Source: DASRBN01 sp035294305 (lineage in GTDB: Bacteria > Chloroflexota > Ktedonobacteria > Ktedonobacterales > Ktedonobacteraceae). Taken from it: a DNA stretch of 64,000 nucleotides. Where the stretch lies: contig DATGLD010000034.1 in NCBI GenBank assembly GCA_035294305.1, positions 1 to 64,000 of the forward strand, written 5' to 3'. Below the pieces are notes generated by a model, which had not been told where the DNA came from, made no database searches, and was given only the letters and a program-made list of their open reading frames with translations. The position numbers and the translations under genes are program-made. This document shows, in pieces, positions 12,748-21,213 of the stretch. Each line of letters starts with the position of its first letter. Within the stretch, counting starts at the first letter, position 1.

Positions 12748-12870
12748 TTATTCCCAAAAAGTGGGCGGGGAGATGATCTCTAATCCCAGGAGGTCGCGGT
12801 AGAATTGCAGTGCGCGTTCTTTATCCGCCGTCCAGAGGACGATTTCGGAGATGCCAACGACATATTTCAT
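12748..12870 (-). pseudogene. Fragment of a VOC-superfamily (glyoxalase-like) gene
   Basis: An ATG at 12870 begins a 40-codon frame (KYVVGISEIVLWTADKERAL, then QFYRDLLGLEI and a short Pro-rich end) that stops at TAA 12748-12750. It matches the first beta-alpha-beta unit of VOC proteins (glyoxalase/bleomycin-resistance/dioxygenase fold), including the usual FYRDLLGLE turn. A full single-module VOC protein is about 120-140 residues, so roughly two thirds are missing, and I see no continuation in another frame. It is best read as a decayed gene left between rpoB and the ABC cluster. The N-terminal metal ligand expected near the first strand is not evident. Confidence 0.6.
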
Positions 12871-13016
12871 GGCAGAATTCTTCCTTTCACCATACTTTTA
12901 TGGTTGTGGTTGGACCGGTTCTCTATGTCGAGGGTGGTATCGCATATCAGTAGATGTTTTGCTAGAGCCTGTGAGCCTGCGTACCCCACGACGGGCGGCC
13001 ACAAGGGCCCCAATCC

Positions 13017-16000
13017 CTAGTAATCTTCACTGACTCTCAGCATCTGGTGGACAGCCGGGCGGAAGGCGACGCGAAGCATGGTGCCCAGAGCGATGAGACA
13101 AATGAGGACCAGCAGACCAAGAGCGATGGCCATCGCGGCGTAAGGCAGAACGATGCGGACGGGTGGGGCGCTCTGCAGGATGAAGAACTGCCCTGTGCTG
13201 ACGAGCTGGCTGGCACCTGTGTTGATGATGGTGGTAAAAACAAGCCGGGGCAGAACGATGGCGGAGAAGATGAGGCCGGTGGCGATGCCGAGGGCGATAG
13301 ATACTATATAGATGATGGACTGTTCGCAGGCGAGGAGGGTGGCGATTTCGCGAGGGGTGCTGCCGAGGGCGCGCAGGATAACGAAGTCCGGCAGGCGTCT
13401 ACGTGCGCTTTGCCAGGCGAGAGCGAGGTTGCCAACGAGGGCAAGTAAGATGACAGTTGCCGCGCCGAGGCGCAATACGACGATGAGAGTAAGGTAAAGC
13501 GGATCATTGCTGAGGCTGCTGATAATGGCACGGCGGTCGCTGAGGTTAATGAGCTGGAGGGGGCCGGCGCTGAGGGCGGCGCGAACACTGCTGAGGGCAG
13601 CGGGATCATCGTGAGTGCGCAACCAGATAGTGGTGGGGGTAATGCTCTGGTCACTGGTGGCGCTAAAGTAGCCGGAGTAGCTCTGGAAATCGGCGAGGAG
13701 GCCGCCAAAAACGCTGGAATCGGTGGTGTTGCGAGCATAGGGGCTGTCATAGATAGTGGGGATATAAGCGACCTGGGCAATGACGAGAACATTGACGAGG
13801 GTATTAGTGTCGTTGATGGTGAAGCGGGAGCCCACCGAAAGGTCGAGCTGGCTGGCTGCCGCGGCATCGACGATGGCAGGGACGACTTTTTGCGTGGCTA
13901 CCAGGGAGCGGGCGGCGATGAGCTGCTGCATAAGGGAGGTCACCGGTTGTGATGAGTCCTGGGATGTCCAGTAGGTGGTATGGGCATAGGTAGCGGCGTC
14001 GACGATACGCATGTCGATGGAGGAGCTGAACGAACCTGCGGTGGCAGGCACGAGATTTGCATAGCCGATAGTGACGGAGGTGACGCCAGGAATATGACGA
14101 TAGATGGCTTCTTGCTGCTGCCACGAATTAAAACTGGCGATGTTGCCGATGGCGAAGGAGCCGCTGAAGTCGGAGCCTACCTGGTAGGCAACGACATCGG
14201 GGATACGCTGTGTCTGTGAAGCGGTAAATGAGAGGGTAAATGTAGCGAAGGCGATGGCGAGGACGAGCAGGGTGGTGATACGAAAGGCCTGATGCGGTGA
14301 GCGCGCCATATTGGCAAGGGCGAGCATGGGGATTGCTCTGCGGCTGCGGGACGCGAGCGATGAAGCGAGACGCAGGATGGAGGGGAAAAAACGGAGCAGG
14401 AGCAGCGCGCAGGCGAGCAGGAAGAAGAGGGCACCGACAACGGTAGTGGCTGGTAAAATAAGCGCGCGGACGTGATCATCGAGGACACCAGGAGTGGTGA
14501 TATAGAGCGAAAATGCGAAGCCTACAATGGCGACAAGGACAGCTGCCAGGTCAAGGCGCATACGCTGCCAGAAAGGCCGGTGCGAGGAACGGGCACTTTC
14601 GCGTCCTAAGGCGAGCATGTCGATGCGAACTGCGCGTATGATGGCGAGGGCCATGGCCAGCATGGAGATGGCAATGATAAGCAGGGCGGGCCAGCGCAAT
14701 CCCCAGGCGGCCTGCAAGGGATTTTGCGTTATGAGGCTCACGACGGTTTGATCGCCTGGAGTAAGGGTAGCCAGAGTCATGATGCTGGCGACAAGTATGG
14801 CGAGGAATGGACCAATGAGGAGGGCCAATAGTGCGACGGCAAGGCTCTGTACGATCAAGGCGGCGAAGACCTGGCGGCGACTGGCACCGCGACTGCGCAG
14901 GAGAGCGACGGCCTGCTGCTGGCGGTCGACAAGCAAGGTGGTCATGATACTGACGAAGAAGAGGATGAGCCCGGCGATGAGGTAGGTGAGGCTGCCCAGG
15001 GGGGCACTGATGACCGTAATGCGGCTGCTATAGCCGGCCAGGGCATCCAGAGGGGCGATGGTGGAGGTTTGATCGAAGAAAGGAGGGTCAAAGGGATAGT
15101 TGGAAAGGTCGTTGACGACGGCATTGAGTCGCGAGTTGAAGTCATCGATGCTATGAATATCGAGGCGCGTGGTGTCGAGGGCATAGTAGCTGTAGAGGTC
15201 AAAAGGAAAGGCGAGGGAGAGGTCAGGGACGGTGAGGCCGGAACCCAATGGGGCAATGGCAGCACTCAGCATTTGATTGATGACGGTGAGCATTGCCTGG
15301 TTGGGCACCAGCGCGGGATAGCGTTCGGGTTGCTCGGCGGCGCTTGGAGATGTTTGGGCGAGCGGGCCAGGGGCAAAGGTTTCGCCATGCCAGAATGGGT
15401 CGTTTTGCGAGGAGGCGGTGAAGATACCCACAATATGTAGTGGCAATTTCAGTGTTTCTGCTTCATTGTACGGATAGTAATTCAAGTGTATATCGTAGGC
15501 GAATTGAGTGAAAATGGTCGAGCCGGTGGTGAGGTGCAGGAGGGCAGCGGCGCGTGGTGTTATGGCGATTTCGAGCGTGTGTGCAGCGTCCAGGGGGAGC
15601 CGCCCTTGCAGCAGTTGGAGATGTTGACTGGCCTGGGAGATTGGGAAGCCGAGGAGGGCGAGCTGATCTTTAGAGAGGAGCAGCATGGATTTACCTCTCG
15701 GAGCGCGAGATTGCAGTTCATAGAGCGGTAAAGAGTTTCTGATAGAGATCACCTGCGGGCCATCGATATATTGACCGAGGGCGAAATGGGCCTCCGCGTC
15801 GACCTGGCTTTCATCTCGCTGGATGACGTATGGAGAGAATGCCGCGGCGGTACTATGCACGATGACATAGGGACCGGAGGGGGCGGTTTTGAGGGCATCA
15901 CGGAATCCCGCGCTGATAGCAACACTAGAATAGAGGGGAACGAGGCATACCAGCACGACGGCAGTGAGGATACCTACGGCGATGAGGAGCAGGAAGCGCC

Positions 16001-16127
16001 AGGTGCGGCGTAATTGCCAGAGGGAGAGTGTTATGGCGGAGTTGAAAGGATTATTGCCACGTGGATGCGGTTTTCTGGGATAAGTTTTTGTACAGGTGTG
16101 TGGCATATTTTTTCTCGCTTCTAGCAT
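13017..16127 (-). CDS. Large FtsX/MacB-type ABC permease, paralogue 1
   Basis: 1036 residues. The chain holds an N-terminal membrane helix (about 42-65), a large extracytoplasmic domain, an FtsX core of several helices containing the coupling motif LLRSRGASRRQVF, further helices near 480-600, a second extracytoplasmic domain opening with YQVGSDFSG, and a second FtsX core with VILRALGSTPREIATLL. It is thus a full duplicated permease in one chain, of the mechanotransmission/export type (MacB, LolCE, FtsX). It is the last gene of a minus-strand cluster, 42 bases after paralogue 2. The substrate is unknown; peptide, lipid or lipoprotein handling is possible. The ATG at 16127 has no clear ribosome site, and an ATG seven codons later is an alternative. 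Confidence 0.85.
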   Translation of the reverse strand: MLEARKNMPHTCTKTYPRKPHPRGNNPFNSAITLSLWQLRRTWRFLLLIAVGILTAVVLVCLVPLYSSVAISAGFRDALKTAPSGPYVIVHSTAAAFSPYVIQRDESQVDAEAHFALGQYIDGPQVISIRNSLPLYELQSRAPRGKSMLLLSKDQLALLGFPISQASQHLQLLQGRLPLDAAHTLEIAITPRAAALLHLTTGSTIFTQFAYDIHLNYYPYNEAETLKLPLHIVGIFTASSQNDPFWHGETFAPGPLAQTSPSAAEQPERYPALVPNQAMLTVINQMLSAAIAPLGSGLTVPDLSLAFPFDLYSYYALDTTRLDIHSIDDFNSRLNAVVNDLSNYPFDPPFFDQTSTIAPLDALAGYSSRITVISAPLGSLTYLIAGLILFFVSIMTTLLVDRQQQAVALLRSRGASRRQVFAALIVQSLAVALLALLIGPFLAILVASIMTLATLTPGDQTVVSLITQNPLQAAWGLRWPALLIIAISMLAMALAIIRAVRIDMLALGRESARSSHRPFWQRMRLDLAAVLVAIVGFAFSLYITTPGVLDDHVRALILPATTVVGALFFLLACALLLLRFFPSILRLASSLASRSRRAIPMLALANMARSPHQAFRITTLLVLAIAFATFTLSFTASQTQRIPDVVAYQVGSDFSGSFAIGNIASFNSWQQQEAIYRHIPGVTSVTIGYANLVPATAGSFSSSIDMRIVDAATYAHTTYWTSQDSSQPVTSLMQQLIAARSLVATQKVVPAIVDAAAASQLDLSVGSRFTINDTNTLVNVLVIAQVAYIPTIYDSPYARNTTDSSVFGGLLADFQSYSGYFSATSDQSITPTTIWLRTHDDPAALSSVRAALSAGPLQLINLSDRRAIISSLSNDPLYLTLIVVLRLGAATVILLALVGNLALAWQSARRRLPDFVILRALGSTPREIATLLACEQSIIYIVSIALGIATGLIFSAIVLPRLVFTTIINTGASQLVSTGQFFILQSAPPVRIVLPYAAMAIALGLLVLICLIALGTMLRVAFRPAVHQMLRVSEDY

Positions 16128-16169
16128 TTTTCGGGCGATAGATGCGCCCCCATTTCTTCATGCATGGCA

Positions 16170-19100
16170 CTAATCCTCATTCAACCGCAGCGCTTGGGCG
16201 ATGGATGGGCGGGAGGCGATACGCAGCATGATGCCGAGGGCGATGGCACAGATAACAACCAGGACTGCGAGAGCGATAACGATTGATAGGTAAGGAATGA
16301 CGAGCTGAATGGGTGGGACGTTCTGCACGACGTAAAATTCGCCGGTGGTGACCTGGCCCTGAGCGGGATTTGCGGCGAGGGTAGTGAAGACGAAATATGG
16401 GACGATGATGATGGAGAAGAGGAGGCCGGCGAGGAGGCCGGCGAGGAGGGAGGCGCTGTAGGTGATACTTTGTTCAAGGGCGATGACGGAGGCGATCTGG
16501 CGCGGGGTACTGCCGAGGGCGCGCATGACGGCGAAGTTGGTGAGGCGGCTGCGCGCGCTGAGCCACGAGACGGTGAGGTTGCCGAGCAGGGCAAGTACGA
16601 GAGCAAGGATGGAGCCGATGGCGAGGAGGCCCGTGAGGGCGAGATAGAGGGGATCGCTGCTGAGACTGGCGATGAGAGCGCGGCGGTCGCTGATGCCGTC
16701 GAGTTGGAGGGAGCTGCTATTGATGGAGCTGCGGACACTGGCAAGTGAACGGGGGTCGTCGCGCGTACGCAGCCAGATGGTGTTCGCTTCTATGTCGGCG
16801 CTATTGATATTGCGGGCAATAGTGGAGTAGGTAGCAAAGTCGACGAGGATGCCGCCGGCGGTAGTAAAGTCGTCGGAGCCGACATTCTGGGTAGTGTCAT
16901 TGATAGTAGGGATGTTGTTGACTTCGGCGAGAGCCAGGAAGTTCATAGTGCCGTGAAAGTCCACCAGGGAGAAATGCACACCGGTGGAGAGATGGAGAGT
17001 TTGCCATGCGGCAGCATCCACGATGGCGGGCACGACATTGCTGGAGATGCCGCTGTTCCTATGGGCGAGCAATCGAGCCATCAGGGGTGCGATGGGCTGG
17101 CCTGAATCTTGCTGGGGCCAGATGACGGTTTTTGCGTAGGTGCTGGCATTGACGGCCCGCAGTTCGATGGTGGTGTAGATATTAGAGGCGGAGATATTTT
17201 CGGTCTGCACGTAGCCGGCGGTTACGGAGGTGACACCGGGGATGCCGGCGTAAGATGCGACTTGCTGGTCGAGGGGCCCGCTAAAGATAGTGCTGGAGAT
17301 GGCGCCACTGAAATCGGAGCCAACCTGGTAGGCGGCGACATCGGGGATGCGCTGCGATTGGGAGGCAGAGAAGGTGAGAGTGAAGATTATCATCGCGAGG
17401 GCGAAAGCAAGCAGCATGGTCATGCGAATAGCTTGCCTGGGGGCACGGGCGATGTGGGCGAGCGCGAGCATAGGTGCTGCGCCACGAGCGCGGACGGCGA
17501 GCGCCGCAACCACACGCAGAAGAGATGAGAAGAGACGCAGGAAGAGGAGCAGGCAGGCGAGGAGCAGAAAGAGTGTGCCAACGAGAGCGGTTGTGGGGAG
17601 AATAAGAATGCGGGAGCGCACGTCGAGGACGCCGGGGCTGGCGATGTAGAGGGTGAAGCCAAAGCCGGTGAGGGCAATGATGGCGGCGACGATATCCAGG
17701 CGCAGGCGCTGCCAGAAAGGAGGGCGCGTGGAACGGGCCGATTCACGGCGCATGGAGAGGATATCCATACGCATGGGACGGAGGATGGCGAGTATCATGG
17801 CGAGCAGTGCGACGGCAATGGTGCCGAGAACGGGCCAGCGCAGGTTCCAGAATGACTGAGCGATGCTGGCGGTAATCAAGCCGAAGGCGGCCTGGTCTGA
17901 TGGCGCAAGTACATGCTGGACAAACAGATAGGTGGCAAGAATGGCGAGCAGTGGGCCTATGATGAGAGCGATGATGCTCAAACCGAGACCCTGGACAAAT
18001 ATGGAGGCGAAGACCTGGCGGCGGCTGGCTCCCCGACTGCGCAGCATAGCGATGGCAGGGGCCTGGCCCTCGACGAGCAGGTCGGTCATGAGGCTGACGA
18101 AGAAGATCACCAGGGCAACGATGAGCAAGGAGAGGCTCTCCAGCGGGACGCGCAGGACATCGACGCGGTTGCTGTAGAGTTGCAGCAGGTCGGTAGGCCC
18201 GGTGGCTACCGTGTGATACACAAAAGGAGGGTCAACCGGGGGAGCGCCGGCCAACTGATTCAGGGTTGTATTGAGGCCATTGAGCAGGTCATTGAGCTTA
18301 TCGCTATCGAGGCGAGCGTAATCGAAATCGTAGTACCAGTACAGGTCCAGAGGAGCGAGCAGGTAGCCGCCGTTGAGGGTGGGATCGGTGGTAAAGCGAT
18401 TAAAGACAGAGAGAAGTGTGTTATTGGAGGCGATGGCGGGAAAGCTGATGCCATAAGCGCCGACAGGTTGAGTCTGGAAGTTTTGTCCATGCCAGAATGG
18501 GTCGCTGGACTGCGGAGGATTGAAGATGCCGGAGACGTAGATAGGAAGGTAGCTGTTGGCCTGCTCACCATTCCCAATGGTGAAATTTACTACAACGCTG
18601 AAAGCGGAGCCTACGTGCAGATTCAGCCTGCTGGCAGCATCCTGGGTGATGGCTATTTCCATGCCGTAGCTTTGTGGGGCAGGCAGTCTTCCGGCAAGTA
18701 GCCTGACGTGGGGAAGCGCGTTTTCGACGGGGGTGCCGATGAAGGTGATAAATTCGTTGGAGGTGGGGGAGTTGACGCTGAACTGGCCCTGGACGGAGAG
18801 AACAGGGGATTTTTTGAGAAACTGGCCCATATTTTGCTGCATATTAGCGGTCAACTGGCTCTGAAAGTTCTGGATGGGCTGCGGCACTACTTGATAAGAG
18901 ACGCTGTGTACGGTTACGAATGAGTCGGTAGGGGAAGCTGCGAGGGTGTCGCGCAGTCCGGCGCTCATGGCGACCTGCGCGTAAAGCGGGACGATGCAAA
19001 TGAGTACGACGGCGGCCAGAATACCGGCGCCAACGACCAGCAGCATGCGCCAGGTCTGACGCATCTGCCAGAGAGCCAAAGTGAGAACCGGAGCAGGTCG

Positions 19101-19262
19101 CTCCCTATTGTTGCCCCGTTTGGAGCCAGCAGCGCGGCTGGAAGCAGCGGACCCGGGGATTTCAATTGTGCCGGTTGTACCGGCGGAGTGCAACCTCAAG
19201 GAGTCACCCTTACTATGACTACGAGATGGATTTATCATGTTTTGTTGCTGTTCGATATTCAT
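16170..19262 (-). CDS. Large FtsX/MacB-type ABC permease, paralogue 2
   Basis: 1030 residues with the same layout as its neighbour: a Ser/Gly/Arg-rich cytoplasmic N-terminus of about 65 residues, one helix (about 72-95), an extracytoplasmic domain, a first FtsX core with MLRSRGASRRQVFASIFVQG, a middle helix block, YQVGSDFSG and a second extracytoplasmic domain, then a second FtsX core with VMRALGSTPRQIASVIALEQ. These shared motifs show the three permeases arose by duplication. It starts 13 bases downstream of the ATPase gene that ends at 19276, so the two very probably form a transporter. The ATPase most likely works as a dimer on this chain, as in MacB-like systems. Confidence 0.87.
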   Translation of the reverse strand: MNIEQQQNMINPSRSHSKGDSLRLHSAGTTGTIEIPGSAASSRAAGSKRGNNRERPAPVLTLALWQMRQTWRMLLVVGAGILAAVVLICIVPLYAQVAMSAGLRDTLAASPTDSFVTVHSVSYQVVPQPIQNFQSQLTANMQQNMGQFLKKSPVLSVQGQFSVNSPTSNEFITFIGTPVENALPHVRLLAGRLPAPQSYGMEIAITQDAASRLNLHVGSAFSVVVNFTIGNGEQANSYLPIYVSGIFNPPQSSDPFWHGQNFQTQPVGAYGISFPAIASNNTLLSVFNRFTTDPTLNGGYLLAPLDLYWYYDFDYARLDSDKLNDLLNGLNTTLNQLAGAPPVDPPFVYHTVATGPTDLLQLYSNRVDVLRVPLESLSLLIVALVIFFVSLMTDLLVEGQAPAIAMLRSRGASRRQVFASIFVQGLGLSIIALIIGPLLAILATYLFVQHVLAPSDQAAFGLITASIAQSFWNLRWPVLGTIAVALLAMILAILRPMRMDILSMRRESARSTRPPFWQRLRLDIVAAIIALTGFGFTLYIASPGVLDVRSRILILPTTALVGTLFLLLACLLLFLRLFSSLLRVVAALAVRARGAAPMLALAHIARAPRQAIRMTMLLAFALAMIIFTLTFSASQSQRIPDVAAYQVGSDFSGAISSTIFSGPLDQQVASYAGIPGVTSVTAGYVQTENISASNIYTTIELRAVNASTYAKTVIWPQQDSGQPIAPLMARLLAHRNSGISSNVVPAIVDAAAWQTLHLSTGVHFSLVDFHGTMNFLALAEVNNIPTINDTTQNVGSDDFTTAGGILVDFATYSTIARNINSADIEANTIWLRTRDDPRSLASVRSSINSSSLQLDGISDRRALIASLSSDPLYLALTGLLAIGSILALVLALLGNLTVSWLSARSRLTNFAVMRALGSTPRQIASVIALEQSITYSASLLAGLLAGLLFSIIIVPYFVFTTLAANPAQGQVTTGEFYVVQNVPPIQLVIPYLSIVIALAVLVVICAIALGIMLRIASRPSIAQALRLNED

Positions 19263-19275
19263 TATTCATTATGGG

Positions 19276-19968
19276 TTATTCTTCGATGATACGACCATCC
19301 TGGATCTGTAGGACGCGGTCGGAGGCATTGACGACGGTGGCATCATGGGTGGCGATGAGCATGCCTATCTGCAGGTCGTGACTGATGCTGCGCAGGAGGC
19401 TGGCGATGTCACGGCCAGTGACGGAGTCGAGGTTGCCGGTTGGTTCGTCGGCGACAACGAAGCGCGGGTTGTGTACGAGGGCACGCGCGAGGGCAACACG
19501 CTGCTGCTCGCCGCCGGAAAGTTCAAGGCCACGATGGTGCATGCGGGCGCCAAGTCCGACGCGCTGCAAGGCTTCGCGGGAGCGTCTTGTGCGCTCGTCA
19601 GCTTCCATGCGAACGAGGCGCAGGGGGACTTCGACATTTTCCTGGGCTGTGAGCGATGGAAAGAGATGAGCGTTCTGAAACATCATGCCGATGCTCTCGC
19701 GTCGCAGGTGCGCTCTGGCAGTTTCATCAAGTGTTGAGAGATCACGGCCAAGGATGAAAACTTTGCCTGCGGTAGGATCGTCGAGACCAATTAAGATGTT
19801 GAGCAGAGTGGTTTTGCCGGAGCCTGAACGCCCGCGCAGGGCTACAAATTCTCCTGGCATGATGCACAGGTCTATGCCGCGCAGGGCGTGGACGACGCCA
19901 CCACCACTGCGAAAATCGCGTTTGACGCCGTGTGCTTCGGCGATTGCTGTTGCTACCGCCTGTTCCAT
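19276..19968 (-). CDS. ABC transporter ATPase, MacB/LolD type
   Basis: 230 residues, a complete nucleotide-binding subunit. It has Walker A GRSGSGKTTLL (about 46-56), Q-loop MMFQNAHLFPSLTAQENV, signature LSGGEQQRVALARAL, Walker B FVVADEPTGNLDS and H-loop ATHD. The EPTGNLDS form and short length fit the MacB/LolD/FtsE export group. It powers the permease encoded just downstream and possibly the next one too. The ATG is preceded by GGAGGAGC-type purines. A 277-base gap separates it from the second ATPase gene, suggesting its own promoter or an internal control point. Confidence 0.93.
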   Translation of the reverse strand: MEQAVATAIAEAHGVKRDFRSGGGVVHALRGIDLCIMPGEFVALRGRSGSGKTTLLNILIGLDDPTAGKVFILGRDLSTLDETARAHLRRESIGMMFQNAHLFPSLTAQENVEVPLRLVRMEADERTRRSREALQRVGLGARMHHRGLELSGGEQQRVALARALVHNPRFVVADEPTGNLDSVTGRDIASLLRSISHDLQIGMLIATHDATVVNASDRVLQIQDGRIIEE

Positions 19969-20245
19969 AAGTTGCTCCTCCTGTTTAGATTAGAATCAAT
20001 TATTGCGATGCATTTTTTACGAATGTAATGAATTGAGTAACCGGAGAGGGGCCGATAATGAGCTTTGACAAATGATCACGGCCACCTGGGGTGCGATAAT
20101 GGACTTGAACGAAATATTGTCGTAATGTACGCGAGGCCGATAAATCGGCGCTGGGAGGCGATTGGCCGGCACGCTACGCGCAGCCGTGGAACCCGGTTGA
20201 GCGACCTGTTGTTGGGGTAATTTGTTCAAGCGCATAATCTGGCCC

Positions 20246-21211
20246 CTACGAAATGGACCCGGTGGGTCTTATGGTATCACCGGTTGATTTGTTGTTGCCG
20301 TTGGTTTCGATGGCAATTGGCCATAACTCGACGTGGTCGTCGACGATGCGCACTTCGGCCCGGCCGTTGAATGGGATGGTTTCAATGGCCTCTTTGGGCA
20401 ATTGCAGGCGTCCGACGCGGTCGATGAGCACGGATTCGCGGTGCGTCTCACTGGGTAAGCCGATGATGGCGCTAGCGCCGGGGACATACTCGCTGACAGC
20501 CTCCAGAGGCGCTTCACGGCGGACGGTTTCGGTGCTGGTGCGGCCATCGCGAATGGCGATAGTACGGTCCATGACGGCGGCGATGGCGACATCGTGAGTC
20601 ACGGTGAGAATGGTAAGGCCGAGTTTTTCGTTCAAGGAACGTAGCAACGCGAAGATTTCCCCGGCAGTGACAGAGTCGAGTTCGCCCGTGGGTTCATCGG
20701 CAAGCAGCAACATCGGATCATTGGCGAGGGCTACGGCGATGGCGACACGCTGCTGTTCGCCGCCTGAGAGCTGGTCGGGCCGTTTCTTACCCATGCCAGC
20801 AAGGCCGACGAGTTCGAGCAGCTCTTCGGCTTTGCGCGTACGCTTGCCCCCGGAAGCCCCGCCGAGCAACTGAGGGAGTTCGATGTTGGCGGCCGCGCTT
20901 AATTCGGGCATCAAGTTGCGCCCGCTCTGCTGCCAGATATGTCCGACGACGTAGCGGCGATAGACGATGCGCTGAGCCTCCGTCATGTGGGTGAGATCAT
21001 TGCCGTCGACAATGGCACGCCCGGCGCTGGGGACATCGAGCCCGCTGAGGATATTGAGCAGGGTGCTTTTGCCAGAGCCAGAGGCACCGACGATGGCCAT
21101 CATCTCGCCAGGCACCACTTCGAGGTCGAGACCCTGGAGCGCAACCACTTCGAGGTCGGCTACTTTATAGATTTTAACGAGATTCTCACAGAGAACAATT
21201 GGTTCAGGCAT
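20246..21211 (-). CDS. ABC transporter ATPase with AbrB-like C-terminal tail
   Basis: 321 residues. The first 225 or so form a MacB/LolD-type ATPase: Walker A GASGSGKSTLL, Q-loop region IWQQSGRNLMPELSAAANIE, signature LSGGEQQRVAIAVAL, Walker B LLLADEPTGELDS, H-loop VTHD. Residues about 260-298 form an extra module, RVGRLQLPKEAIETIPFNG followed by a beta strand and DDHVELWPI. This resembles the swapped-hairpin AbrB/MazE fold (R-G-R-x-x-x-P-K then an acidic hydrophobic end). Such a tail on an ATPase may mediate dimerisation or nucleic-acid binding; this is inference. It starts 2 bases after the stop of the permease gene at 21214, so the two are tightly coupled. Confidence 0.88.
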   Translation of the reverse strand: MPEPIVLCENLVKIYKVADLEVVALQGLDLEVVPGEMMAIVGASGSGKSTLLNILSGLDVPSAGRAIVDGNDLTHMTEAQRIVYRRYVVGHIWQQSGRNLMPELSAAANIELPQLLGGASGGKRTRKAEELLELVGLAGMGKKRPDQLSGGEQQRVAIAVALANDPMLLLADEPTGELDSVTAGEIFALLRSLNEKLGLTILTVTHDVAIAAVMDRTIAIRDGRTSTETVRREAPLEAVSEYVPGASAIIGLPSETHRESVLIDRVGRLQLPKEAIETIPFNGRAEVRIVDDHVELWPIAIETNGNNKSTGDTIRPTGSIS

Positions 21212-21213
21212 AC

